Position numbers and translations under genes: made by a program
NCBI GenBank assembly: GCA_012270995.1
Contig: JAAXHG010000068.1
Span: forward strand, 1 to 34,197
Direction: 5' to 3'
Origin: Vicinamibacteraceae bacterium
GTDB taxonomy: Bacteria > Acidobacteriota > Thermoanaerobaculia > Multivoradales > Multivoraceae
Length of the DNA: 34,197 nt
Notes under the pieces: model-generated
Seen by the model: the letters and a program-made list of their open reading frames with translations, nothing else
The model's database searches: none
Told to the model about the DNA's origin: nothing
Shown here: piece after piece, positions 7,421-15,437 of the stretch
Layout: every line of letters begins with the position of its first letter
Position numbering within the stretch: the first letter of the stretch is position 1

Positions 7421-8086
7421 CTACGCGGCCTGTCTGGCCGCTTGTTCCCAGGCCACGGCAATCTCGACCTCGGACTTCGCCAGTGAGAAGTCCTCAGCAA
7501 TAGCGTCGAGCCCCTCGCCGGCCTCCAGGCGTTCGAAGAGGACGTCAGTCCGGACCCCGGAGCCCGCGACAACCGGAAGGCCCCAGCCGAAGCGCGGAAC
7601 CAGCATGACGTCGTGTCGATCATCCAGCCAGAGCCTCGAAGGATCACCGTGGTCGTCGAAGACGAGCGACTTGAAGTGCTCCTGGACCGCGTCCGGCCAA
7701 ACGAGTTGACCGCCGCCGGTGACATCCAGGAGCACGGGCGCTTCGCTGGCCTCTTGCAGTTCGATGAACAGGGCCTTCCCGTCAGTCTCGAAGTCGGGCT
7801 TCAGGAGCGGCCGCTCGAATCCGGACAGATGCTCGCTGACGAAGTCCAGCGCGAGGCGGACTCGTTGCATTGAAACGCCTCTTCGACGATACGCATCGAG
7901 GAAGCGTGCTTCGACGACGTTGAAGAAGCTCAGGATCAGCGGAGCATCGGCGCCGCCGTCGGCAGCCAGCACGGGAGGCTTGCCGGTAGGCCAGCCGCAA
8001 AACCAGGTCCGCAGCGTAGGGGTGGGCACTCCGATGATCTTCGCCGCCTCCGCGAGAGGGTAGCGAGGTTCAATGCCGTGCTGCAT
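7421..8086 (-). CDS. DUF433-containing antitoxin, VapB45-like
   Basis: A 221-residue protein. Residues 8-33 (YPLAEAAKIIGVPTPTLRTW) look like a MerR-type helix-turn-helix, suited to DNA binding and autoregulation. Residues about 165-213 match DUF433: WGLPVVAGSGVRTDVLFERL, then EGLDAIAEDFSLAKSEVE. The same two-part layout is known for the VapB45 antitoxin, which neutralises a PIN-like toxin encoded next to it; here the partner is the gene ending at 6975. The ATG at 8086 has a purine-rich stretch (AAGGAAGAGAG) upstream. I saw no convincing palindrome in the promoter, so the operator is not identified. Confidence 0.75.
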   Translation of the reverse strand: MQHGIEPRYPLAEAAKIIGVPTPTLRTWFCGWPTGKPPVLAADGGADAPLILSFFNVVEARFLDAYRRRGVSMQRVRLALDFVSEHLSGFERPLLKPDFETDGKALFIELQEASEAPVLLDVTGGGQLVWPDAVQEHFKSLVFDDHGDPSRLWLDDRHDVMLVPRFGWGLPVVAGSGVRTDVLFERLEAGEGLDAIAEDFSLAKSEVEIAVAWEQAARQAA

Positions 8087-8214
8087 TGGAGTAGCTCTCT
8101 TCCTTGGTCGCGCTCACAGAGTGTCTTGGGGGACGGCGGCTAGCGAGAGGCGGGACCGACATAGCAGACCGGCTATGAGCGGCCACTCGATATGCGGCGA
8201 TCGGTGCTGGAGAG

Positions 8215-8823
8215 CTAGGGCGCGGCCCGGTTCCGGTAAAGAGCCGGATCGACCACCTCGGCCATCGCCCGTTCGTCCAGGCCGTCCACGAGCTCCGCGA
8301 TTCGCCTTGCCGCCGCCTCGGGATCCCGCAACGCCTCGCCGTACTCGATTTCGACCCACTCGAATTGCGGAGCGCGGCGGAGCTGGTAGTTCACTCGCCA
8401 CATCTGGTCCCGCCAAAGTTCCATCATCCGCTCGTCCGGCGTGTCGTCCGTCTCGCCCCGGCGGTCGAGCATCTTGCGCTGCGATGCGAGCACTTCTTCG
8501 AGGTCGCGCCTCATCAGGAGGACCTGGTAGTTCAGGTTTGGGGGCAGGTCCTTGAGCAGGAAGGAGATGACCTTGACCGCGCGGCCGCGTGAGGCGCGGA
8601 GCCAGGACTTGTCCGGCTCGTTCGCGAGGTCCTTGACTCGCTCGTCCTCGTAGTAGCCCCGGGGGTTGTCCTCGTCGGCTTCGCGCTCGCCGTCGGTCAC
8701 GATCTCCATGCCGCCGGCCTCGAGCATTCGCATCGCCATCGACGTGCCGGAACGGGGGAGACCGGAGACAACCACGATCGGCCGGCCGTAGCGGAGGCGG
8801 CGCCAGAGCGTTGTCCAGTTCAT
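8215..8823 (-). CDS. Small sulfotransferase-family protein
   Basis: A 202-residue protein of the P-loop sulfotransferase superfamily, which moves sulfate from PAPS to a hydroxyl or amine. The 5'-phosphosulfate loop is VVSGLPRSGTSMAMRML (about 18-34). The 3'-phosphate region is LMRRDLEEVLASQRKML (about 103-119), where the Arg and Ser of MRRDxxxxxxS fit the usual ligands. The acceptor-binding part is short, so the acceptor cannot be guessed. There is no signal peptide. The gene sits alone between two toxin-antitoxin pairs, all on the minus strand. A CATAGC/GCTATG inverted repeat (8160-8177) lies between its stop and the downstream antitoxin gene. No PAPS synthesis gene is nearby. Confidence 0.8.
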   Translation of the reverse strand: MNWTTLWRRLRYGRPIVVVSGLPRSGTSMAMRMLEAGGMEIVTDGEREADEDNPRGYYEDERVKDLANEPDKSWLRASRGRAVKVISFLLKDLPPNLNYQVLLMRRDLEEVLASQRKMLDRRGETDDTPDERMMELWRDQMWRVNYQLRRAPQFEWVEIEYGEALRDPEAAARRIAELVDGLDERAMAEVVDPALYRNRAAP

Positions 8824-8915
8824 GGCCGTGGGATGCTACCCGCGGGTCCGGCGTGAACAGTCGCGCTTCCCGCGGGCCCGGGCCCCAGCCGATCAATGCC
8901 GGTCTCGAGAGACTC

Positions 8916-9356
8916 TCAGGCCGCGATCAGGGGATCCCGGGTGCGTAACTCGGGGAAATGCGCGAAGTCGCGATCTCGGGTCAGGAGTTCGCTGACGCCA
9001 TTGGCGATGCAGATGGCGGCGATGCGGGCGTCATGGACCCGGGGGCCGGTGATCCGGGGCTGAGCCGCCACGCGGCCGAAGACGGGCAGGAACTCCGCCG
9101 TTTCGGCGATCAGGTGGACTGATGGCGACGATGCCCACTCCTCAAGCTGGCGCCAGGCTTCCACCATGGGCGTCGCGTCCTGACGCCAGATGCGGCGGTT
9201 CGTCACCACGCTCAGAAATTCGCAGCAACACGGCCAGGGGATGGCCCACGGCTCGTTGCCGTCGGCGTAGCCCTGGACGAGCGCATGAGCTTCTTCGTTG
9301 ATCGGATCCTCGTAGCGATGGGCGTACACGAGCAGGTTCGTGTCGAACGCGATCAC
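8916..9356 (-). CDS. vapC: PIN-domain toxin, VapC family
   Basis: A 146-residue PIN-domain ribonuclease. The conserved acidic residues are in place: D5 in IAFDTNLLVY, E46 in CCCEFLSVV, D109 in VHDARIAAI, and D128 or D130 in LLTRDRDF. It starts with GTG at 9356, six bases after the stop of a ribbon-helix-helix antitoxin gene, so the two are co-translated. In this family the toxin is an Mg-dependent RNase held inactive by its antitoxin and released under stress; the RNA target here is unknown. CCC at residues 43-45 is unusual and might form a disulfide or be neutral variation. Confidence 0.88.
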   Translation of the reverse strand: MIAFDTNLLVYAHRYEDPINEEAHALVQGYADGNEPWAIPWPCCCEFLSVVTNRRIWRQDATPMVEAWRQLEEWASSPSVHLIAETAEFLPVFGRVAAQPRITGPRVHDARIAAICIANGVSELLTRDRDFAHFPELRTRDPLIAA

Positions 9357-9362
9357 TCCGCT

Positions 9363-9605
9363 CTACCTGCCCTCGTAGATGATGTCGCGGAGTTCCTCCC
9401 AGGAGTACTTCTCCAGTGGGTTCGGGCCGTTCGGATCCCCGTAGCGACAGTCCTTCATCTTGTACTCGTTCTTCTTCGGCGGAGGCTTCGCCAGCAGTTG
9501 CCGCAGTCCGTCTTCGATGATCGCCCGTAGCGGCTGGCCGGTGTCCTTCGCGCGCTGTCTCGCACGCTCAAGTAGCCCGTCGTGAATCTCAACGGTGGTC
9601 TTCAT
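9363..9605 (-). CDS. vapB: Ribbon-helix-helix antitoxin, VapB family
   Basis: An 80-residue antitoxin. MKTTVEIHDGLLERARQRAK at the N-terminus is a ribbon-helix-helix DNA-binding domain (strand KTTVEI, then two helices to about residue 40). The charged C-terminus (EKYSWEELRDIIYEGR) would wrap the toxin. It is the first gene of a two-gene operon with the PIN toxin. A perfect 8-bp inverted repeat starts six bases upstream of its ATG, consistent with autorepression by the antitoxin or the antitoxin-toxin complex, the usual control in this family. Confidence 0.85.
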   Translation of the reverse strand: MKTTVEIHDGLLERARQRAKDTGQPLRAIIEDGLRQLLAKPPPKKNEYKMKDCRYGDPNGPNPLEKYSWEELRDIIYEGR

Positions 9606-9610
9606 GCCGA

Positions 9611-9639
9611 CCCATACTAGCCAGCCTCAGGAGTATGGG
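9611..9639. promoter_or_regulatory. Perfect inverted repeat, likely VapB operator
   Basis: CCCATACT (9611-9618) and AGTATGGG (9632-9639) form a perfect 8-bp inverted repeat with a 13-base spacer. On the minus strand it lies 6 to 34 bases upstream of the vapB ATG, overlapping where the promoter must be. The arms are AT-richer than the surroundings. Two half-sites about two helical turns apart suit a pair of ribbon-helix-helix dimers. Confidence 0.65.
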
Positions 9640-10032
9640 CAAGGTGGGATCCACGGTTCCCGGAAGGTCCGCGCCGCCCACCTGTGTTCGGGGGCTTGTC
9701 TCTTCGGATCACCCTTTCCGGGCGGTGTGAGGGTCGGCCCCAAAACGGCGCCTCCGCGGTGGGCACTGCGGGACGGTGGTCGGCCAGAAGGCCGGCGCAC
9801 GGGCCTTCCGACGCTTCGGCTATCCGTCGCGCCGCGGAACCCCCAACGACCAGCACCCGCCACGGCCTTCGAGACTTGCACCCGGCTGCCGCTGACTGCG
9901 GGTTCCGGCCTTTCAGGGCCGGTCACCGGCCCGCCGACAAGCACGAATAGAATCCGGCCCGGCGCCGAGCGTCAGGCCGACCGATCGGCAAGCGCCGCCG
10001 TCCAGTCCCAGACCATCTGGAATCCGCAGACC
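9640..10032. other. 393-bp region without a convincing gene
   Basis: This is the gap between the vapB operator and the phosphodiesterase operon. The frame of the downstream gene is open through it, but the translation is Arg/Pro/Gly-rich with no domain, so I do not extend that gene here. Two things are visible: a perfect 6-bp hairpin CCGGCC-TTTCAG-GGCCGG at 9905-9922 and a TAGAAT at 9948-9953 that could be a -10 element of the operon promoter (start codon at 10033). Nothing else is recognisable. Confidence 0.5.
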
Positions 10033-12183
10033 ATGCCACTCCGCCGCCCGGCCACCGTCGCACTCTCTCTGCTTGCGGGGCTCCTGGCAGCCGCGGCGCC
10101 GGCGACCGCCTACATCGGTCCTGGGGCGGGGTTCGCGCTGATGTCGTCGTTCCTCGTGCTGCTGGCCACGGTGGCGCTGGCGTTCCTCTCGCTGCTCGCG
10201 TGGCCGGTCCGGACCCTGTGGCGGGTCGTTCGCCGCAGGAAGCCGCCGAAGGCGCACGTCAAGCGGCTTGTGTTCGTCGGACTCGACGGCCAGGATCCGC
10301 GGTTGACCGAGCGGATGATGAAGGAGGGCAAGCTCCCCAACTTCCAGCGCCTCAGCAGGCAGGGGAGCTATCGCCGGATCGCCAGCACCTATCCCGCGCT
10401 GTCGCCGGTCGCCTGGTCGACGTTCGCGACCGGCGCCAATCCTGGAAAGCACAACATCTTCGATTTCCTCGACCGCGACCTGCGGAGCTACCTGCCGAAA
10501 CTGTCTTCGGCCCACATCGGTCGCGTGGAGCGCTTCCTGAAGCTCGGCAAGTGGAAGATCCCGCTGCAGAAGCCGGAGATTCGCATGCTGCGGCGGTCGA
10601 AGCCGTTCTGGACCGTGCTCGGGGAACGCAACGTCTGGAGCACGGTGCTGCGGGTACCGATCACCTTTCCGCCGGACCGGTTCCACGGCGCGCAACTCGC
10701 GGCGATGTGCGTGCCGGACCTGGTGGGCAGCCAGGGCACCTTCCTGTACTACACGACCCGACCAGCGACGGACGCGATCCGGGAGGGTGGATTGCGGGTG
10801 CCGCTCGGTTCCAACGGTTCCGGCCCCGACCACTTCGACTGCGTGGTCGAAGGGCCGGAGAACAGCTTCCTGGAGGGAGATCCGCCGCCTCCTCTCCGCG
10901 CGCCGATGACGATCGAGGTCGACCGCAAGGAGAAGACCGCGATGGTCAGCGTGGCGGGGGAGACGGTGGAACTCCAGCAGGGAGAGCTCTCCGACTGGGT
11001 GCGTCTCGAGTTCCGGGCCGCGCCGGGGATCAAGGTCCACGGCCTGACCCGGATGCTGCTGACGGAGGCCGCCGAGCACACTTCGCTCTACCTGACCGCG
11101 ATCCACATCGACCCCGAGAAGCCGGCAATGCCGATCTCGCACCCGTCCTACTACGCCCCGTACCTGGCCAAGCGGGTCGGCGATTTCGCGACGCTGGGCC
11201 TGGCCGAGGACACGACGGCGCTCAACGAGGGAGTGACCGACGACGCGATCTTCCTCCAGCAGTCCTACGACATCGACCGCGAGCGCGAGGAGATGTTCTT
11301 CGCGGCGCTCGAGCGGCTGCGCAAGGGCTCCCTGACCTGCGTCTTCGACGCCACCGACCGCATCCAGCACATGTTCTGGCGCTACATTGAAGACGGACAC
11401 CCGGCCGCGAACGGCCGCAAGACGGGCAAGCAGCGCCGGACGATCGAGGAGCACTACCGGCACAACGACGCCCTGGTCGGCCGGGTGATGGAGAAGCTGG
11501 CCGACGACGACCTGCTGATCGTGCTCTCGGACCACGGCTTCGCCTCCTTCCGGCGGGGTGTCAACCTGAACCGCTGGCTCCTCGACCACGGCTATCTGGC
11601 GTTGCGCGAGGACGCGGACGGCACGGAGGAGTGGCTGGAAGGCGTGGACTGGACGCGCACCCGAGCTTACGCGCTCGGGCTCGCCGGCGTGTGCCTGAAT
11701 CTTGCGGGCCGCGAAGCCGGCGGCATCGTCGAACCCGGCGAGGAGGCGGGGGCGCTCAAGCGCGATCTGATTGCCGCTTGGGACGGTCTGCGCGACGAGG
11801 AGCGAAGCGCGGTGGGCATCAACGCCGCCTTCGACGCCGAGGATCTCTACACCGGTCCGTATCGGGGCAACGCCCCCGACTTGATCGTCGGCTACAACGA
11901 CGGCTACCGGGTGTCCTGGGACTGCGCCGTCGGCGTGGTCGCGGGCCCGGTCTTCTCCGACAACACGAAGGCGTGGAGCGGCGACCACTGCGTCGACCCG
12001 CGTCTGGTCCCGGGCATCTTCTTCAGCAGTCGCCCGGTCGACCGCGGCGACGACCTGTCGCTCCTCGACATGGCGCCCACCGCGCTGGCCCTGTTCGGCA
12101 TCGACAAGCCGGACTACATGGAGGGAGAGTCGGTGTTCGACCCGGCGGGCTTCGCGGGCGGCGCGGCGGGAGCGGCAGCGTGA
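10033..12183 (+). CDS. Membrane-anchored type I phosphodiesterase / nucleotide-pyrophosphatase-fold enzyme
   Basis: A 716-residue alkaline-phosphatase-superfamily protein, closest to the type I phosphodiesterase/nucleotide pyrophosphatase group. The ATG at 10033 gives a signal-like helix (residues 7-26) and a second hydrophobic segment (about 33-58) followed by RRRKPPK, so the catalytic domain is probably tethered to the membrane. Metal-site motifs are FVGLDGQDP (D85), the nucleophile region YPALSPVAWSTF (S124 aligns with the nucleophilic Thr of NPP enzymes), VLSDHGFAS (D500, H501) and SGDHCVD (H652). All metal-site positions I can place are filled, so it should be active as a phosphodiesterase, phosphatase or phospho-group transferase. 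It is the first gene of a coupled operon whose next gene is a paralogue. Substrate unknown; the context with a polyprenyl-type glycosyltransferase hints at an envelope glycan or lipid. Confidence 0.85.
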   Translation: MPLRRPATVALSLLAGLLAAAAPATAYIGPGAGFALMSSFLVLLATVALAFLSLLAWPVRTLWRVVRRRKPPKAHVKRLVFVGLDGQDPRLTERMMKEGKLPNFQRLSRQGSYRRIASTYPALSPVAWSTFATGANPGKHNIFDFLDRDLRSYLPKLSSAHIGRVERFLKLGKWKIPLQKPEIRMLRRSKPFWTVLGERNVWSTVLRVPITFPPDRFHGAQLAAMCVPDLVGSQGTFLYYTTRPATDAIREGGLRVPLGSNGSGPDHFDCVVEGPENSFLEGDPPPPLRAPMTIEVDRKEKTAMVSVAGETVELQQGELSDWVRLEFRAAPGIKVHGLTRMLLTEAAEHTSLYLTAIHIDPEKPAMPISHPSYYAPYLAKRVGDFATLGLAEDTTALNEGVTDDAIFLQQSYDIDREREEMFFAALERLRKGSLTCVFDATDRIQHMFWRYIEDGHPAANGRKTGKQRRTIEEHYRHNDALVGRVMEKLADDDLLIVLSDHGFASFRRGVNLNRWLLDHGYLALREDADGTEEWLEGVDWTRTRAYALGLAGVCLNLAGREAGGIVEPGEEAGALKRDLIAAWDGLRDEERSAVGINAAFDAEDLYTGPYRGNAPDLIVGYNDGYRVSWDCAVGVVAGPVFSDNTKAWSGDHCVDPRLVPGIFFSSRPVDRGDDLSLLDMAPTALALFGIDKPDYMEGESVFDPAGFAGGAAGAAA

Positions 12184-14180
12184 AGCGGCCGCTCCTGGCA
12201 ACGGCGGCTCTCGTCCCGGTCGTCCTGGCGATCGCCTGCGGCGACGGTGGCGTCGGTCCGTCCGAGGGGCCGAAGGTCATCGTGCTGGGCTTCGACGGCC
12301 TGGACCCCGAGCTTACGCGGCAGCTGATCGACGAGGGGAGGCTGGCGAACTTCGCCCGGCTCGAGGCCATGGGCGGCTTCACCCGGCTTGAGACGACGAT
12401 CCCGCCTCACAGCCCGGTCGCCTGGTCGAGCTTCGTCACCGGCATGGACCCGGGCGGCCACGGCATCTTCGACTTCCTGCACCGGGACCCGGAGACGATG
12501 ATCCCGTATTCGTCGACGGCCGCGGCGTCCTCCGGCGGACGCTTCCTGGAGGTGGGACCGTGGCGGTTCCCGCTCACCAGCGGGGACTACGTGCAGTTCC
12601 GGCACGGTACGCCCTTCTGGGAGGTGCTGGAGGAGCACGGCGTGCGCGCGACAATGGTTCGCATGCCGGCGAACTTCCCAGTCTCGGGCACCGCGAGCCG
12701 CGAACTCTCGGGCATGGGCACGAGCGACCTACTCGGTACCGACGGCACCTTCACCTTCTACACCTCGGAGCTGTTCGCGGACCGGGACATCAGCGGCGGC
12801 GACATCGTCGAGCTCGACATCTACGACAACGTGGTCGAGGCCGAGTTGCTCGGACCCGACAACCCGCTACTGCGGGAGCCGGTCAAGCTGACCGCGCCGT
12901 TTGTCGTCTACCTCGATCCGGAGGCGGAGAGCGCCAAGGTCGAACTCGGCGACCAGCAGATCGTGCTCCGGGTCGGGGAGTGGAGCGACTGGCTGGAGGT
13001 CGACTTCGAGATGATGCCGACCCAGCACCTGCGTGGCATCTGCCGGATGTACCTGCGCGCGCTCGAGCCGGAGTTCGAGCTCTACGTCAGCCCGATCGAC
13101 CACGATCCGATGTCGCCCGCGGCGCCGATCTCGACGCCGCCCGACTTCGCGGCCGAGCTGGCGGAGGCGGTCGACCGCTTCTACACGGAGGGGATGCCCG
13201 AGGACACGAAAACCCTGACGGAGGGCGTCTTTACCCCGGAGGAGTTCCTGGTCCAGGCCAGGATCGCGGGCGACGAGGTCGCCGAGCAGTACGGCTACGT
13301 GCTGGACCGCTACCTGGAACAGCAGGGAGGCTTCCTGTTTTACTATTTCGGCAACGTGGATCAGATCGGCCACGTCCGCTGGCGGTCGCGCGATCCGGAG
13401 CACCCCGTCTACGACCCGGAAGTCGACGCCGTGCACGAGGACCTGATCCCGACGCTCTACGAGGGACTCGACGCAGTCGTCGGGCAGACGCTGGACCGGC
13501 TCGAGGCCGAAGCCGGCCTCGGCGACGGCGACGCGGACGAGCCGCTGCTGATCGTCATGTCGGACCACGGCTTCGCCTCCTGGCGCCGCGCCTTTCACCT
13601 GAACGCCTGGCTCGCCGAGAAGGCCTACCTGACGGCGAGAAACCCGGACCCCTACGCGGACGAGGGTTTCCTGCTGAACGTCGACTGGGACGAGACCCGG
13701 GCCTACGGGATCGGCTTCTCGGGTCTCTACGTCAACCTGCGCGGCCGCGAGCGCGACGGCACGGTGACGGCGGCGGAGCGCCTCGATCTGGTCCGGGAAC
13801 TGAAGCGGGAACTGTTGGCGGTCGTCGATCCCGAGACGGGCGAACCCGCGATCACGGAAGTCCACCTGCGCGAGGACTACGCCTTCCAGGACCAGACAGC
13901 GATCGGTCCCGATCTGGTCGTCGGTTACGCGAAGGGCTACCGGGGGGCGACGGAATCGGCGTCTGGCGAAGTGGTTGGCGAGGTCTTCAGCGACAACGAC
14001 AGCGCCTGGAGCGGCGATCACATGATGGACCACCGGACCGTGCCGGGGGTGCTGCTGGTCAGCCGTCCGCTTGGCCGCCCCGCTCGGGGCATCGTCGACC
14101 TGGCGGCCTCGATCCTGGCCGAGTACGGCGTGGAAGAGTTCCCGCCGCTCCTGGCCGGCGCGGCGACGGGCTCGCCCTGA
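12180..14180 (+). CDS. Lipoprotein type I phosphodiesterase-fold enzyme, paralogue of the upstream gene
   Basis: A 666-residue paralogue of the preceding enzyme. It starts at GTG 12180, so GTGA serves as start and previous stop together. The N-terminus VKRPLLATAALVPVVLAIAC is a lipoprotein signal with C20 as the lipidated residue, followed by a Gly/Ser linker. Catalytic motifs: LGFDGLDP (D39), PPHSPVAWSSF (S78 as nucleophile candidate), VMSDHGFAS (D462, H463) and WSGDHMMDH near the end. Both proteins also share HxIFDFLxRD after the nucleophile region and the FSDNxxAWSGDH block. The two therefore probably descend from a duplication and act on related substrates from two sites in the envelope: one anchored in the inner membrane, the other by lipid. 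Confidence 0.85.
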   Translation: MKRPLLATAALVPVVLAIACGDGGVGPSEGPKVIVLGFDGLDPELTRQLIDEGRLANFARLEAMGGFTRLETTIPPHSPVAWSSFVTGMDPGGHGIFDFLHRDPETMIPYSSTAAASSGGRFLEVGPWRFPLTSGDYVQFRHGTPFWEVLEEHGVRATMVRMPANFPVSGTASRELSGMGTSDLLGTDGTFTFYTSELFADRDISGGDIVELDIYDNVVEAELLGPDNPLLREPVKLTAPFVVYLDPEAESAKVELGDQQIVLRVGEWSDWLEVDFEMMPTQHLRGICRMYLRALEPEFELYVSPIDHDPMSPAAPISTPPDFAAELAEAVDRFYTEGMPEDTKTLTEGVFTPEEFLVQARIAGDEVAEQYGYVLDRYLEQQGGFLFYYFGNVDQIGHVRWRSRDPEHPVYDPEVDAVHEDLIPTLYEGLDAVVGQTLDRLEAEAGLGDGDADEPLLIVMSDHGFASWRRAFHLNAWLAEKAYLTARNPDPYADEGFLLNVDWDETRAYGIGFSGLYVNLRGRERDGTVTAAERLDLVRELKRELLAVVDPETGEPAITEVHLREDYAFQDQTAIGPDLVVGYAKGYRGATESASGEVVGEVFSDNDSAWSGDHMMDHRTVPGVLLVSRPLGRPARGIVDLAASILAEYGVEEFPPLLAGAATGSP

Positions 14181-14228
14181 ACCGGCTGGAACGACGGCGC
14201 CAGAGAAAGCCAGCGAAGGAGGACAAGG

Positions 14229-14423
14229 ATGTTCGGCGGCGGCAAGGTCAAGCTCGACAAGGAACTCATCGCGCGGGTGAAGCGCTACAGCGACATCGCG
14301 GGCTACTCGTCCGTCGAGGAGTTCATCACCCACGCGCTGGAGAAGGAACTGGCCAAGCTCGAAGGCGCCGAGTCGAGGGAGGAGATCGAGAAGCGGCTGC
14401 GCGGCCTGGGGTACATCTCCTAG
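14229..14423 (+). CDS. Small ribbon-helix-helix-like protein with an LGYI end
   Basis: A 64-residue protein with a strong ribosome binding site (AAGGAGG at 14216-14222, 6 bases before the ATG). KVKLDKELIARVKRY reads as the strand and first helix of a ribbon-helix-helix fold, and SSVEEFITHALEKELAKLE as the second helix. The C-terminus EEIEKRLRGLGYIS is charged and ends in LGYI(S), a short motif that I associate with the C-termini of sulfatases and related alkaline-phosphatase-superfamily proteins. It lies 48 bp after a phosphodiesterase of that superfamily. It may be a regulator of this operon or a small subunit of the enzymes; the sequence does not decide. Not a known family to me. Confidence 0.75.
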   Translation: MFGGGKVKLDKELIARVKRYSDIAGYSSVEEFITHALEKELAKLEGAESREEIEKRLRGLGYIS

Positions 14424-14527
14424 AGCCGCCGAACCTGTCGCAGACTCCATGTTTGGCCCCAGTCCCCACCTCACCAGGAGCCCGCGCCGCGGAACTTGCT
14501 TCGCGGCGTTCTGCAGCGTGGGCTCCT
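14424..14527 (+). repeat. Intergenic repeat, copy 1, with two-tier stem-loop
   Basis: The element starts directly after the TAG at 14421-14423. Its first 72 bases match the segment starting at 16639 at 60 positions without gaps. It can fold into an outer 11-bp stem (AGGAGCCCGCG 14476-14486 with CGTGGGCTCCT 14517-14527, one G-T pair) around an inner 5-bp stem (CCGCG 14487-14491 with CGCGG 14502-14506). It sits 44 bases ahead of the next start codon, so it could act as an attenuator, an mRNA-processing or stability element, or a dispersed REP-like repeat. Confidence 0.7.
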
Positions 14528-14570
14528 AGCCGCCCCGCTCGCTCGTCTCCGCCGCCGCCAAAGCTCGCCG

Positions 14571-15437
14571 ATGTCCCTTCTGAACGCCGCCCTCCGCGCC
14601 GTCTTCGACGTGGCGCTCCGGCCCTTCGCGGCCCTGCCGCCGATCGTGCCGGTGACCATCATGGCGCTGGTCTCGGGCGTCTTCGCCCTGCTCGTCTACC
14701 GCTGGACGTCGAACCAGGCGGCGATCGCCGCGGTCAAGCGGCGGCTGTTCGGCCACCTGCTCGAGGTGCGGCTCTTCAACGACGACCTGCGGGCGGTATT
14801 GGCAGCCCAGCTTCGGCTGCTGCGCGAGAACCTGACCTATCTGCGGCTGAACCTGGTTCCGCTCCTGTGGATGATCGTGCCCTTCATGCTGCTGATCGCC
14901 CAGTTGCAGTTCCACTACGGCTACAGCGGCCTCGACGTGGGTGAGCGGACGCTCCTGACCGTCGACCTGGTCGCGCCGGACGCGGAGCCGTCGGCTGACG
15001 GCGAGCCACCGCCGCGCCCGGACGTGGACCTCGAGGCGTCGCCGGGCGTCGCGGTCGAAACGCCGGGCGTCTGGGTGCCGAGCCTGCACCAGGTGGCCTG
15101 GCGTCTGCGCGCCCTCGAGCCGGGGCGCCACCAGCTCGTCGTCCGGACGGGCGGGGAGGAGTTCACGAAGAGCGTCTTCGTCGTCGATCCCGAGAACGGC
15201 GCGCGCTGGGTCCGCCGCTCGCCGACCCGGCGACGGGCGGCCATCCTCGACCAGTTGCTCTACCCGGCGGAACCGTCGCTGCCGCGGGACGGGCCGGTCG
15301 ACCGAATCGACATCCGGTATCCGGCAGCTTCCATCTCGTTCTTCGGCCTGTTCGACCTGCACTGGCTGTTTGCGTTCCTGATCCTGTCGATCGGGCTGGC
15401 GTTCGCGCTGCGGAACCGGTTCGGCGTCACGCTGTGA
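14571..15437 (+). CDS. Membrane protein with possible EMC3/TMCO1-like segment
   Basis: A 288-residue integral membrane protein. Hydrophobic segments lie near residues 20-42 (PPIVPVTIMALVSGVFALLV), 94-112 (LVPLLWMIVPFMLLIAQLQ) and 262-282 (DLHWLFAFLILSIGLAFAL). A charged, probably helical stretch (about 50-90) joins the first two, and a periplasmic domain with a Pro/Glu-rich linker fills the middle. The first 115 residues (helix, cytosolic coiled segment, helix with polar residues) recall the DUF106/EMC3/TMCO1 branch of the YidC/Oxa1 superfamily, but no exact motif proves it. I took the ATG at 14571 rather than upstream codons because the upstream translation is the repeat element. Its stop overlaps the start of the glycosyltransferase (GTGA). 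Function unknown; it may be a scaffold or insertase for the operon's enzymes. Confidence 0.7.
   Translation: MSLLNAALRAVFDVALRPFAALPPIVPVTIMALVSGVFALLVYRWTSNQAAIAAVKRRLFGHLLEVRLFNDDLRAVLAAQLRLLRENLTYLRLNLVPLLWMIVPFMLLIAQLQFHYGYSGLDVGERTLLTVDLVAPDAEPSADGEPPPRPDVDLEASPGVAVETPGVWVPSLHQVAWRLRALEPGRHQLVVRTGGEEFTKSVFVVDPENGARWVRRSPTRRRAAILDQLLYPAEPSLPRDGPVDRIDIRYPAASISFFGLFDLHWLFAFLILSIGLAFALRNRFGVTL

Noticed and set aside
9595..10032. Extended N-terminus of the first phosphodiesterase
   Set aside because: The added 146 residues carry no domain or signal, overlap the vapB operator and precede a normal signal-peptide-like start at 10033.
9913..12201. Long minus-strand open frame (about 760 codons) opposite the first phosphodiesterase gene
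   Set aside because: It mirrors a gene with clear catalytic motifs, and its translation is Arg/Val/Ala-rich with no domain. Long antisense frames are expected at this GC content; the same applies to those at 616-2142, 2893-4233 and 12867-14474.
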